Shown here: positions 20,475 to 30,162 of the stretch, piece after piece
Numbering within the stretch: position 1 is the first letter of the stretch
How the letters are laid out: the number at the start of each line of letters is the position of its first letter
From: an uncultured Granulosicoccus sp.
Lineage (GTDB): Bacteria; Pseudomonadota; Gammaproteobacteria; Granulosicoccales; Granulosicoccaceae
DNA: 64,000 bases
Direction: 5' to 3'
Assembly (NCBI GenBank): GCA_937991945.1
Contig: CALKLO010000001.1
Location: forward strand, 1 to 64,000
The notes under the pieces: model-generated
Database searches by the model: none
What the model was told of the DNA's origin: nothing
What the model saw: only the letters and a program-made list of their open reading frames with translations
Position numbers and translations under genes: made by a program

Positions 20475-21424
20475 CACCGTTTAATTTTGCATCGCCAGCA
20501 TCAACCACGTTAGATGAGTTGGTGCATCTGCGTAGTGCCGCCCAGGCTCTGCAACGCAAAGTAAAAAAGAGAAGTGCAGCCCCGATGAACGGTGGGTCTG
20601 TTTCTCGACGGCTTGGTCGTGGACTAGATTTTGCCGAGGTTAGGGAATACCAACCAGGCGACGATGTCCGCATGATTGACTGGAAAGTCACAGCGCGTAC
20701 TGGTCGGGCGCACACCAAACTATTTGTTGAGGAACGAGAGCGGCCCGTTTTACTGGTGGTTGATTGTCGTAACTCAATGCGTTTTGGAACAAGGGGCATG
20801 TTTAAGTCTGTCATGGCCGCTCGCTTGGCTGCACTTTTAGGCTGGTGCGCTATCGGTGGGCAAGATCGAGTCGGCGGCTTTGTCTTTACTAACAACACAC
20901 ACAGCGAGGTTCGACCTCAGTCTGGCAGGCGCGGTTTAATGGCGCTATTTCGTGCCATGCAGCAAAGCCAATTAGAGCCTAATGCCGGTGACGCCGACGC
21001 ATCTGTAGACACATTGGCAGATACTATGTCGCGTCTTCGTACGGGCGTTCATGGCGGAAGTACCGTTGTGTTGTTAAGTGACTTTAGTGGCTTCGATGAT
21101 CAATCGCGAGTTGCGCTCGGTGGCATGCTGCAATCCTTAGACGTCGTTGCTGTACAAGTGTGCGACCCATTAGAATTTACCTTGCCGACACCAGGGCGTT
21201 ATACGTTTCGATCTAATCGATCCGATGCGGGTGAGAGACTCTTTATGCAGGTAGGTTCTAAGCAGCAACAGAACCAATACCACGAGCGGTTTTTACAACG
21301 TCAAGCAGATTTGAAGTCGCTTTTTTCTACAAATAGACACTATTTCACGACTGTTCTCACTAGCGATTCATTGCTAGATGCATCGTCAAGGATTTTAACC
21401 AGACAACGACAAGCTGCTGATTAA
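20471..21424 (+). CDS. DUF58 domain protein of Bat operon
   Basis: SRRLGRGLDFAEVREYQPGDDVRMIDWKVTARTGRAHTKLFVEERERPVLLVVD. Confidence 0.92.
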   Translation: MTPFNFASPASTTLDELVHLRSAAQALQRKVKKRSAAPMNGGSVSRRLGRGLDFAEVREYQPGDDVRMIDWKVTARTGRAHTKLFVEERERPVLLVVDCRNSMRFGTRGMFKSVMAARLAALLGWCAIGGQDRVGGFVFTNNTHSEVRPQSGRRGLMALFRAMQQSQLEPNAGDADASVDTLADTMSRLRTGVHGGSTVVLLSDFSGFDDQSRVALGGMLQSLDVVAVQVCDPLEFTLPTPGRYTFRSNRSDAGERLFMQVGSKQQQNQYHERFLQRQADLKSLFSTNRHYFTTVLTSDSLLDASSRILTRQRQAAD

Positions 21425-21426
21425 TC

Positions 21427-21912
21427 GTGGACGAAAAGGAAGCCTTAATCAGTCAGTTGAAGAGCGTGCAGTTGCCCGAGGTGAGCGGTTTTCCAGCGAT
21501 GGGTTGGTGGGTGCTGCTGGCAGTCTTGGTACTTATTGCATTGCTAGTGTGGTTCGCATCAGAGCGTCATCGTGCTATGCGGTGGCAACGAGAAGCAAAG
21601 CAGGAAATTGCGCGAATTAGAGCAGCTGTTCCCAGCCAGAGCGTGTCAAGCACGCTAGCGGATACATCGCGCTTAGCTAGGCGGGTACTGCTGCTGAGTA
21701 AGCCTCGTGAGCAAGTGGCATCGTTGCACGGTGACCAGTGGTTGCACGCGTTGGATGGCATTTGTGATCGTCCCTTATTTGCTGAAGGTTTTGGCAAGCT
21801 ATTGCAAAGCTATCAGTACCAGCGCGATCCAAAAGTCAGTACCGCTGATTTGAATTCATTAATGGATGCCATGGACGAATTAATTCGCTCGGCAGCACGG
21901 CACATTAAATGA
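21427..21912 (+). CDS. DUF4381 domain membrane protein
   Basis: 161 aa: LPEVSGFPAMGWWVLLAVLVLIALLVWF, between DUF58 and VWA genes as in Bat operons. Confidence 0.8.
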   Translation: MDEKEALISQLKSVQLPEVSGFPAMGWWVLLAVLVLIALLVWFASERHRAMRWQREAKQEIARIRAAVPSQSVSSTLADTSRLARRVLLLSKPREQVASLHGDQWLHALDGICDRPLFAEGFGKLLQSYQYQRDPKVSTADLNSLMDAMDELIRSAARHIK

Positions 21913-22928
21913 CATTGGCTGACATCACATGGCTACACCCTTGGGTGTTGTGGTTGTTACCGCTGCCGTTTCTTGTCTATCGGTTTGCACCGCCTCGGCC
22001 GGTGGCAAGCCAACGTGCCTTGTTGGTTCCCGATATTGAGCCCTATAAGAGCGTTAGTGGGGGTGCCTCAGGAGCCAATAAATCTGTTTGGCTACGCCTG
22101 TTTGTATTGTTTCTTGTTTGGGTTACCTTGCTGTTATCCGCTGCGCGCCCTCAGCATTTTGGAGATGCTATCGGTGTCCCAGTCACAGGACGAGACTTGA
22201 TGCTGGGTATCGATATTTCAGGCAGCATGCGTGAAGCGGATCTGTATGCAGGAAACACTAAGGCCACGCGTATGGCTGTGGTCAAGCAAGTGGCTAAGGA
22301 TTTTGTCTTGCGCCGAACAGGAGACCGCGTGGGAATAGTCATGTTCGGTTCCCAAGCCTACGTGCAAACCCCGCTAACGCACGATCATGAAACAGTTTTA
22401 CATTTTCTTGATGAAGCAACGGTTGGTCTTGCTGGACGTTCAACCGCTATTGGCGATGCAATAGGCCTAGCTGTTAAGCGATTGCGTGATAGGCCCGAAG
22501 CTGCACGCGTACTCATTCTATTAACAGATGGTGCAAATTCTGCAGGCGTCATTGAACCGATAGATGCCGCAAGATTGGCCAACGACAATGACATTAAAAT
22601 TCATGCTATTGGAGTGGGAGCTGAGGCACGCGATAGCGTGTTTAATTCAGCCTTTGGAACCCGTCGCAGTGAGCTAGATGAAGAAACACTAAGAGCGGTG
22701 AGTAGTGCGACAGGCGGGCAGTATTTTCGTGCCCGTAACCAGCAGGAGCTTGCCAACATTTATCGAGAAATTGATAAGTTGGAACCCACAGAGTTGGAAT
22801 CAGAAGAATATCGCCCATTGCGAGAATTGTTTGCCTGGCCGCTAGGTGCTGCACTTGTATTGTCATTGCTGTGGGTGCTGTTAGGCTTTTCTCGTTCTAA
22901 GAACCAAAACGTGAGGATAAGCGCGTGA
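21909..22928 (+). CDS. batA: VWA-domain membrane protein (BatA-like)
   Basis: RDLMLGIDISGSMREADL MIDAS, TDGANSAGVIEP, flanking TM helices. Confidence 0.88.
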   Translation: MTLADITWLHPWVLWLLPLPFLVYRFAPPRPVASQRALLVPDIEPYKSVSGGASGANKSVWLRLFVLFLVWVTLLLSAARPQHFGDAIGVPVTGRDLMLGIDISGSMREADLYAGNTKATRMAVVKQVAKDFVLRRTGDRVGIVMFGSQAYVQTPLTHDHETVLHFLDEATVGLAGRSTAIGDAIGLAVKRLRDRPEAARVLILLTDGANSAGVIEPIDAARLANDNDIKIHAIGVGAEARDSVFNSAFGTRRSELDEETLRAVSSATGGQYFRARNQQELANIYREIDKLEPTELESEEYRPLRELFAWPLGAALVLSLLWVLLGFSRSKNQNVRISA

Positions 22929-23920
22929 TGGAACTGGGTTTGTCGTGGTTGCGGCCTGCGTGGCTTTGGGGGTTTCTACCCTTGCTGGGCATTGCTTTGT
23001 TGTGGCTAAGGCAAGCTCAATCGCATAGCGATTGGGAGAGTATGGTTGATCCCGCGTTACAGCCCTATGTCATTGAAGAAGCGCAAGGAGTGCGGCAGTT
23101 TGCACCCTGGTTGTTGTTCGTCGCATGGGCGTTTTGTTTACTGTTGCTTGCAGGGCCAGTCTGGAAGCAGCAGGAAGTACCTGTGTTTGAGGCGCAGCAA
23201 TCTGAAGTCATTGTGTTTGATTTATCACGATCTATGCATGCCGACGACGTTGCCCCAAATAGGTTGACTCGTGCACGTTTCAAGTTGCTTGATCTGTTAG
23301 ATCGGAGTGAGGGTCGACAAACCGGGCTTATCGCCTTTGCTGAACGTCCGTATATTATTAGCCCCTTAACCGATGATGCGAAAACTATTGCAGCGTTTGT
23401 TCCGTCGCTCGACCCCGATGTGATTCCGGTGCAGGGCAGTCGTATAGATTTAGCCATTGAACGAGCTGTTACATTGTTGGTACAAGCAGGTGTACCCCAC
23501 GGCCACATCATTCTTATCACGGATGATTCGGTCAGTGATAGCGATAGGGCCGCCGCTGCCACTGCACAAATGCAGGGACATCGAGTATCAGTTCTGGGTA
23601 TTGGCACTGCAGCTGGCTCGCCGTTACGAGATGAGACAGGGCAGTTTTTACAACAGAGTAACGGCGCGATAGTTGTGCCTAGGCTAGACATGTCTGCACT
23701 CAGAACATTGGCAACATCAGGTAATGGGGTGGCCGTTCAAATGAGCGCCAACTCAGATGACTTAGATAGCTTGAACACCGTTCGAGAAGCCATTGCTGTG
23801 CAAACAATCGATGTTGAATCGGCAGGTCAACAAATCTATTGGATTGAGTATGCGCCTTGGGGTGTTTGGTTGTTACTCATCGGACTCATTGGATCCTTTC
23901 GTCGAGGAATTGCCTCATGA
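22925..23920 (+). CDS. batB: VWA-domain membrane protein (BatB-like)
   Basis: VIVFDLSRSMHADDVAPNRLTRARFKLLDLLDR, LITDDSVSDSDRAAA. Confidence 0.86.
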   Translation: MMELGLSWLRPAWLWGFLPLLGIALLWLRQAQSHSDWESMVDPALQPYVIEEAQGVRQFAPWLLFVAWAFCLLLLAGPVWKQQEVPVFEAQQSEVIVFDLSRSMHADDVAPNRLTRARFKLLDLLDRSEGRQTGLIAFAERPYIISPLTDDAKTIAAFVPSLDPDVIPVQGSRIDLAIERAVTLLVQAGVPHGHIILITDDSVSDSDRAAAATAQMQGHRVSVLGIGTAAGSPLRDETGQFLQQSNGAIVVPRLDMSALRTLATSGNGVAVQMSANSDDLDSLNTVREAIAVQTIDVESAGQQIYWIEYAPWGVWLLLIGLIGSFRRGIAS

Positions 23921-24801
23921 AACTTCTGCATGTGAGTTTTTTGGTTTTGATCTGTTACCCAGCGTCGGTGTTAAGTGATTGGAATGATTGGTGGAGTACG
24001 CCAGCGCAGCAGGCTTTAAAGTTGTATGAGTCGGGTAATCCTGAGTCTTTGTTAGATAATGCGCCTGATGCAAATTGGGAGGGTATTGGACAATTTGGAA
24101 CAGGGGATTTTGAAGGTGCAGCCCAAACATTTGCCAACAATAGGCAGGCATTGTCTGACGCGGGGCAATCAGCTGTCGCTAATACTGCGCTGTACAACCA
24201 GGCGTTGAGTGAAATTATGGCGGGTCAGTATGAAGCAGCACTCGAAGGTCTGGACGAGCTACTTAAGTCTGCTCCCGATCATGCAGATGCGTCGCACAAT
24301 CGTAATATCGCTCAACAGCTTTTAGAGCTCGAGCAGCAGCAACAAGAAAACCAAGATTCCCAGGACGGTGAACAAGGCGATTCCGATGAGCAAAACTCAT
24401 CCGACTCCGAGCAGTCTGAAGGCTCTGAATCGTCGGGTGATTCCTCAGAGTCATCAGATTCTGAGAATGCTGACAATAGTGACGAGCCCGGTGATTCTTC
24501 ATCAGAAGGTGAGGATCAAGACAGTGAGTCTGATAGTGCGTCTGAAGAACAAGAGCAACAAGACGCACAAGACGCCGCTGATGCACTAGAAGCAGAGGCG
24601 CAACAAGGTGAGCAAGAGAGCACCGAAGGCGAGGGAGTGCAGGCCGTAGAATCGGATCAACCTCTCAGCGAATCCGAACAAGCCACTGAACAACTATTGA
24701 GGCGAATACCTGATGATCCCAGAGGATTATTGCGCCGTAAACTCGAGCAGAGTCACCGAAGTGAATACCCGGAGGTGCGAGATGCCGTTGAGCCTTGGTA
24801 G
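23917..24801 (+). CDS. batC: TPR protein with acidic/Ser low-complexity tail (BatC-like)
   Basis: ATGA overlap start at 23917; TPR then EQQQQENQDSQDGEQGDSDEQNSSDSEQSE..., ending LLRRIPDDPRGLLRRKLEQSHRSEYPE, typical of BatC. Confidence 0.84.
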   Translation: MKLLHVSFLVLICYPASVLSDWNDWWSTPAQQALKLYESGNPESLLDNAPDANWEGIGQFGTGDFEGAAQTFANNRQALSDAGQSAVANTALYNQALSEIMAGQYEAALEGLDELLKSAPDHADASHNRNIAQQLLELEQQQQENQDSQDGEQGDSDEQNSSDSEQSEGSESSGDSSESSDSENADNSDEPGDSSSEGEDQDSESDSASEEQEQQDAQDAADALEAEAQQGEQESTEGEGVQAVESDQPLSESEQATEQLLRRIPDDPRGLLRRKLEQSHRSEYPEVRDAVEPW

Positions 24802-26674
24802 TGTTGTTAATTTACGAGCCCGACCTTCAATGATTTACATACTGCAGTGCTTACTTGTGTTGGTGTCACTGACATCGATCACGCATGCGGTTGCTCAAGA
24901 CGGTACGGTGAATAGCAAACTGAGTGCAACTACCATTACACGTGATGAGTCCGTTACCTTGGAGATCGTTGCTATCGGGATGGATGCGGAGCTTGATATT
25001 TCTTCGCTAGATAAAGACTTTGAAGTCGTGGGGCGCTCAAGCTCTCGAGAAGTCAATAGTGTTTTAAACGCATCGGGTCGGCTGCAAACTACCAGCACTG
25101 TGAAATGGGCGGTTCAACTGTTACCTAAAGATATCGGCATTTTTACGGTACCTCCGATTCGTGTTGGCAACGTACGTAGCCAATCTCACACATTAACGGT
25201 TAATGATTTACCCACCGGAGCCCAGCGCGATATCTTTGTTGAGGCCGTGGTTGACACAACAACGCCATGGGTACAATCACAGGTGTTGATGACCCTGAAA
25301 GTATTTCAAGCTATCGACATCATTGATGGGGGGCTGGATGTTCCAGAAGGCGACGGCTTAGTTGTTGAACGATTGGGCGAAGATACTCGAAGTACAGAGA
25401 CCCGTGAAGGACGTCAATACAGTGTGACGACCAGACAATTTGCGCTGTTCCCACAAAAAAGTGGAGCAATTAATCTGGAGCCGATAACCTTAAGTGTCTC
25501 AGTGCATGCCGACTCAACACAGGTTCGAACTTTCTTCTCGCCAACGAGAAAACTCACCCGGCGGACTGACAACATTACATTGAATGTAAAGCCGCGACCT
25601 GCGTCAGGTTCGGCTTGGTGGTTGCCAGCACAGGCTGTGCAGCTAGACAGTCAATGGATTGGAAACAAAGCAGAGGCGTCCGTTGATCAACCGTTAACAA
25701 GAACGATTACGCTAAGAGCTAGCGGCGCTGCTGATACGCAACTTCCCGATATCAATATACCGGCGGTAGAAGGGGCGAGCGTTTATGCAGAACAACCTAT
25801 TCGTAAATTAGGCGCAAACGCGCAGGGTGTGCTCTCTGAGCTAACGCTTAAATGGGTAATCATTCCGCAGCGGGAAGGTGTTATCGAATTACCCCCAGTC
25901 GCTGTGGAGTGGTTCAACACCCGGAGTGGCAGCGTCGAAACGGCTGTTTTGCCCGCTGAAACTATCCAGGTGACGGCAGCACCCTCCGTTGTTCGACCGC
26001 AACCTGTCGATCCGGCTGGTCCATCAGATGCTGAGCAACTCACGCGCATAGAACCTGCTGTGTCGGTGACAGGCGAGCAAGCTCAAACAGATCAGCTGAC
26101 GCCTTCTGCCACCCTAAGTCCTGCGTTAGTGCGTGAGCTTGGTGAGATCAAATCAGAGCTTTCATGGTGGCGCAGTGTTGCATTGTTAGTCTTGCTCTTA
26201 TGGGTGCTTAGTGCGCTTTATTACTGGTGGTCAAAATCGACTGCTAGGTTGAATTCAGAAGGTCGAGGAAAAATGCGTCGATCCTTGGGCGCTATTAGAA
26301 ATACAGCGACCGCTTCGCTTGCGAGCATGCAACCTCTGGGTGGGGTCGCTGCCAGTTGCAAAAATGGTGATCTGGAAACGATTCGATCAGCGCTTATTGA
26401 ATGGTCAAGCCGGCAGTGGCCCGATGACACTCCATTGAGTTTAAACGCCTTGGTGAAGCAGTTACATGAGAGCCCGGCTAAGGAGTCTGTTAAAGCATTG
26501 GATGCAGCTCTCTACAGTGGGCGAAGTAGTCCTGAATCAGCTGAACAATTGTTGTTGCGCTTGCGTGCATTGCCCGAACAATTGAAGGCGGCTGTTGAAA
26601 TCAGCGAGAAAGATTCAGCAGCTAACCAAGCATCTGGGCAGGTTACCTCTGGTACTGGGTTACCGACACTTTAA
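24782..26674 (+). CDS. batD: BatD (oxygen-tolerance) family protein
   Basis: VNSKLSATTITRDESVTLEIVAIGMDAELDISSLDKDFEVVGRSSS; C-terminal TM. Start 24782 inferred (ORF opens at 24713). Confidence 0.85.
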   Translation: MPLSLGSVVNLRARPSMIYILQCLLVLVSLTSITHAVAQDGTVNSKLSATTITRDESVTLEIVAIGMDAELDISSLDKDFEVVGRSSSREVNSVLNASGRLQTTSTVKWAVQLLPKDIGIFTVPPIRVGNVRSQSHTLTVNDLPTGAQRDIFVEAVVDTTTPWVQSQVLMTLKVFQAIDIIDGGLDVPEGDGLVVERLGEDTRSTETREGRQYSVTTRQFALFPQKSGAINLEPITLSVSVHADSTQVRTFFSPTRKLTRRTDNITLNVKPRPASGSAWWLPAQAVQLDSQWIGNKAEASVDQPLTRTITLRASGAADTQLPDINIPAVEGASVYAEQPIRKLGANAQGVLSELTLKWVIIPQREGVIELPPVAVEWFNTRSGSVETAVLPAETIQVTAAPSVVRPQPVDPAGPSDAEQLTRIEPAVSVTGEQAQTDQLTPSATLSPALVRELGEIKSELSWWRSVALLVLLLWVLSALYYWWSKSTARLNSEGRGKMRRSLGAIRNTATASLASMQPLGGVAASCKNGDLETIRSALIEWSSRQWPDDTPLSLNALVKQLHESPAKESVKALDAALYSGRSSPESAEQLLLRLRALPEQLKAAVEISEKDSAANQASGQVTSGTGLPTL

Positions 26675-26720
26675 CCGCTTAAAAATGCACGTAAAAGAGC
26701 CGAAAGGCTAGGCACGATCC

Positions 26721-28157
26721 TTGAGAGTACTGGTGCACGAGAGCCATACACGGCTTGCTCTGCATAGTGCTGTGACAATACGTACCGCCCACAAGCTGAC
26801 GCCAACCCAAACTTGGAGACAAACTACTGACTCTCCCGGCCAGCGTCTGTGTGCCTATGTTCAACGTTTGATAATTGCTTTTTTACTGTTACTTGTATCC
26901 TCCATTGACGTGTTGGCTGCCGATGCGATACCCGGAGAGCAATGGTGTAATCGGACGGTCGACAGCATTCGATTTGTCGGAAACAAAGTAACCCAGTATG
27001 AGGTGATGAGCCGAGAGCTTTTGCAAAAAGTCGGTCAGCCATGCTCGTTAGATGACGTTATAGACGGCATCCAAAACAATCTAGATTTAGGTCTATTTAA
27101 ATCGGTTAGGGCAGAGTTGCACCTTGATGAGGATCATCTCGAGCTGGTGTATTTCGTTGATGAAAAAATATATTTCCTACCGATTCCGCGATTTAGTCGA
27201 ACCTCTGACGGAGAGCTTCGATTTGGCGCTCAGCTGCGTTGGGACAATTTCCTGGGGCGGCTGCATCAGTTAAAACTCACCTATGAAAAACGACAAGAGG
27301 ACAACGGACAAGGCAGAACTGGCTACGTGCATTCTCTGGACTACGTTGTGCCCCGATTCTTCGGTAGTCGATTTGGTTTGGGCGTGAGTATGAAACGTAT
27401 ACGCAACAACACAGAATTAGCGCAAGATGGCCAAGTGTACGGCGAGGCGCTTCAGGAGCGACAGCGTGCCGAGTTCCGGGTTGCACGCTGGGCCAACGAA
27501 TCTGAAGGCGTGCAGGGCTTGAGTTATTTTGCAGGTGCCGGCATCGAGCGCCGTGATTACGAGCTTCGATCGGGCACGACAGGCCCATTTAGTGACGGAC
27601 TAAACGTCACATTACTGACTGGATTTGAAGTGCAGCGGGTACACCGTTCGGCGTTTAGCCGGCGAGGGTTTCAGTATGGCGTTACACTTAGAGTTGCAGA
27701 TACCGCCTTGGGTGGTGACTTCAGCTATGCGCAATTGGATGCATTTTCACGATTGTATATACCTTTGCAAAGGCCGCAAACGAATCTGAATGTACAATTC
27801 AGGCTAGGTCTGAGCTCCATGGCACCATTTGGTCAACGCAATTACGGTGTAGGGGGAGGAGAACTCATTCGTGGACTGCGAACGGGCACAGCTACTGGGG
27901 ACATTCTCATGGTGGCAAATGCTGAGTATCTATCTGGCTTTTTCGCATACCCTGCGTGGCGTTGGGTTGCATTTGCCGATGTCGGGAACGTCTATCTAAA
28001 AGATGATGTCAACCTACTAAAGCAAGTGGGTAGAGGCGGAGTTGGTTTACGCTGGAAGCTTGAGCAGCTCACTAGCACCGATTTACGGATTGATATTGCA
28101 TGGGATTCCAAACGCAGCAAGCTGACACCCTATGTCTCTACCAGTTTGACATTTTGA
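26721..28157 (+). CDS. Short Omp85/BamA-like outer-membrane protein (one POTRA-like region + barrel)
   Basis: IRFVGNKVTQYEVMSRELLQKVGQPCSLDDVIDGIQNNLDLGLFKSVRAEL (POTRA-like); GGGELIRGLRTG and C-terminal ...STSLTF barrel signature. Confidence 0.72.
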   Translation: MRVLVHESHTRLALHSAVTIRTAHKLTPTQTWRQTTDSPGQRLCAYVQRLIIAFLLLLVSSIDVLAADAIPGEQWCNRTVDSIRFVGNKVTQYEVMSRELLQKVGQPCSLDDVIDGIQNNLDLGLFKSVRAELHLDEDHLELVYFVDEKIYFLPIPRFSRTSDGELRFGAQLRWDNFLGRLHQLKLTYEKRQEDNGQGRTGYVHSLDYVVPRFFGSRFGLGVSMKRIRNNTELAQDGQVYGEALQERQRAEFRVARWANESEGVQGLSYFAGAGIERRDYELRSGTTGPFSDGLNVTLLTGFEVQRVHRSAFSRRGFQYGVTLRVADTALGGDFSYAQLDAFSRLYIPLQRPQTNLNVQFRLGLSSMAPFGQRNYGVGGGELIRGLRTGTATGDILMVANAEYLSGFFAYPAWRWVAFADVGNVYLKDDVNLLKQVGRGGVGLRWKLEQLTSTDLRIDIAWDSKRSKLTPYVSTSLTF

Positions 28158-28197
28158 CACTACAGTTGGTCGGTCTCCGACAGGACGAGAAAAACTC

Positions 28198-30162
28198 ATG
28201 ACGACAGAATTTGCTCAGTACGATCACTGGCAGCTACAGCGCGATGCCGACAATATCGTATGGCTGGCGTTGGATAGGAAAGGGGAGACAACTAACTCCT
28301 TATCAGAAGCGGTAATCCGCGAGTTGGGTGATGTCGTTTCCGAACTGGAAGCTAAACTGCCTACCGGACTTGTCATCTCCTCCGCTAAAGAAGGTAGCTT
28401 TATTTTAGGTGCGGATATTCGAGAGTTTGATAACTTCGATGTGGCCCAAGATGTCACTGACATGATTAAACAAGGGCATGCGGTATTTGCTCGCCTTGAA
28501 AATTTAGGTTGTCACAAAGTGGCCTCGGTTCATGGTTTTTGTCTGGGTGGTGGTCTTGAGCTTGCACTGTGCTGCGACTACATTGTTGCGCTGAATGTAC
28601 CTGAAACGAGAGTCGGCCTACCTGAAGTTAAATTAGGCATTTTCCCAGGCTTGGGGGGCACAACACGCTTAACTGAAAGAGTCGGTGGGTTCGCCGGCAT
28701 GCAACTCATGCTAACCGGTCGCATGCTCCGAGCAGGCGCTGCAAGGGGTATGGGTGTATTCGATGAATTGGTCGATGAGTTCAGTTCCCTACGCTGGAGC
28801 GCTCGGCGGGCTATTTTGCAAAAGCGGCGTAAACGCGGACTATCTATCACTGCTAATTTGAGTAATCGTTTACCGTTCCGTCCTGCGCTGGCGGCTGTAC
28901 TACGGCGTAAAACCGCTGAGAAAGCGAATCCTGAGCATTACCCCGCGCCGTTCAAAATGATTGATCTGTGGAGCAAGCACCGTGACAATCGACGGCGCAT
29001 GTTCGATGGTGAGGCCAAAGAGGTTGGCGAGCTTATGGTCGGGCCTACCGCAAAAAATTTACGTCGTATCTTTTTCCTCACCGAGCGCATGAAAGCGCTC
29101 GGTAAGTCGACAGATTTTAAAGTACGTCGTGTGCATGTTATTGGGGCCGGCGTTATGGGCGGCGATATAGCAGCCTGGTGCGTTATGCAAGGTATGGAAG
29201 TAACGCTGCAGGATCGAGAGCTTACGTATATTGAGCCTGCGTTGAAACGAGCTAAGGCACTGTTCAAAAAACGCTTAAAGAAAAAGCCCGCGATACTTGC
29301 GGCGCAAAGTCGCCTCATCGCGGACGTTGCAGGTGATGGTGTTCCATTGGCTGACGTTATTATCGAAGCAATCTATGAAGACGCCGCTGCGAAACGTGCT
29401 TTGTATGCAGCGATAGAGCCTCGAATGGCTGATCATGCCGTGCTAGCAACCAATACGTCTGCGTTACCTCTTGAGGAGCTAGCACGTGATTTGTCTCAAC
29501 CATCCAGATTGATTGGTTTGCATTTTTTCAACCCGGTCGCAAAAATGCCGCTTGTTGAAGTGGTGCATGGACAGGGTACGGATGACGCTATGGTGACGAA
29601 AGGGTGTTCGTTCGCATCACAAATTAATCGTTTTCCACTGCCTACCAAGAGCGCTCCCGGGTTTTTGGTTAATCGCGTTTTGGCTCCGTATCTCATGGAA
29701 GCCTTTACGCTTATGCTTGAAGGCATAGAAAAAGACACTATTGATGCCGCGGCTATTCGTTTCGGTATGCCCATGGGCCCCATCGAATTAGCAGATGTCG
29801 TTGGCCTAGACGTGTGTATGAAAGTTGCCCAGACGTTGGCTACGGGTGATGTCGAAGCGCAACGTAATTTGTTGCAACAAAAGCTAGATGATAAAACGCT
29901 AGGCAAGAAAACCGGTCGAGGCTTTTATGTTTGGACTAAAGGTCGCCCGGATAGGCGCACTATCGATATGAATAGCCCCTACGGCGATCAAATGGCGGAA
30001 CGGTTAATGAAACCCTTTTTAGCAGAGTGTATGGCAGCGTCTGCCGAAGGCATCGTTGAAGATGATGACCTTCTGGATGCAGGCATTATTTTTGGAACGG
30101 GCTTCGCACCTTTCAGAGGTGGCCCTATGCAGTACCTGAAGGATCAAGGAGAACAAATCTGA
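28198..30162 (+). CDS. Fused enoyl-CoA hydratase / 3-hydroxyacyl-CoA dehydrogenase (FadJ/FadB-like alpha subunit)
   Basis: VHGFCLGGGLELALCCDY; VHVIGAGVMGGDIAAWCVMQGMEVTLQD; LIGLHFFNPVAKMPLVEVV. Confidence 0.92.
   Translation: MTTEFAQYDHWQLQRDADNIVWLALDRKGETTNSLSEAVIRELGDVVSELEAKLPTGLVISSAKEGSFILGADIREFDNFDVAQDVTDMIKQGHAVFARLENLGCHKVASVHGFCLGGGLELALCCDYIVALNVPETRVGLPEVKLGIFPGLGGTTRLTERVGGFAGMQLMLTGRMLRAGAARGMGVFDELVDEFSSLRWSARRAILQKRRKRGLSITANLSNRLPFRPALAAVLRRKTAEKANPEHYPAPFKMIDLWSKHRDNRRRMFDGEAKEVGELMVGPTAKNLRRIFFLTERMKALGKSTDFKVRRVHVIGAGVMGGDIAAWCVMQGMEVTLQDRELTYIEPALKRAKALFKKRLKKKPAILAAQSRLIADVAGDGVPLADVIIEAIYEDAAAKRALYAAIEPRMADHAVLATNTSALPLEELARDLSQPSRLIGLHFFNPVAKMPLVEVVHGQGTDDAMVTKGCSFASQINRFPLPTKSAPGFLVNRVLAPYLMEAFTLMLEGIEKDTIDAAAIRFGMPMGPIELADVVGLDVCMKVAQTLATGDVEAQRNLLQQKLDDKTLGKKTGRGFYVWTKGRPDRRTIDMNSPYGDQMAERLMKPFLAECMAASAEGIVEDDDLLDAGIIFGTGFAPFRGGPMQYLKDQGEQI

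Noticed and set aside
23065-23691. 208-aa minus ORF opposite batB
   Set aside because: Shadow ORF antisense to a conserved VWA gene; Ser/Cys/Ala-rich.
24300-24700. Acidic Ser/Glu/Asp low-complexity tract
   Set aside because: Characteristic linker of BatC-type proteins, not a novel element.
28938-29906. 126- and 136-aa minus ORFs opposite the FadJ-like gene
   Set aside because: Antisense shadows of a highly conserved gene.
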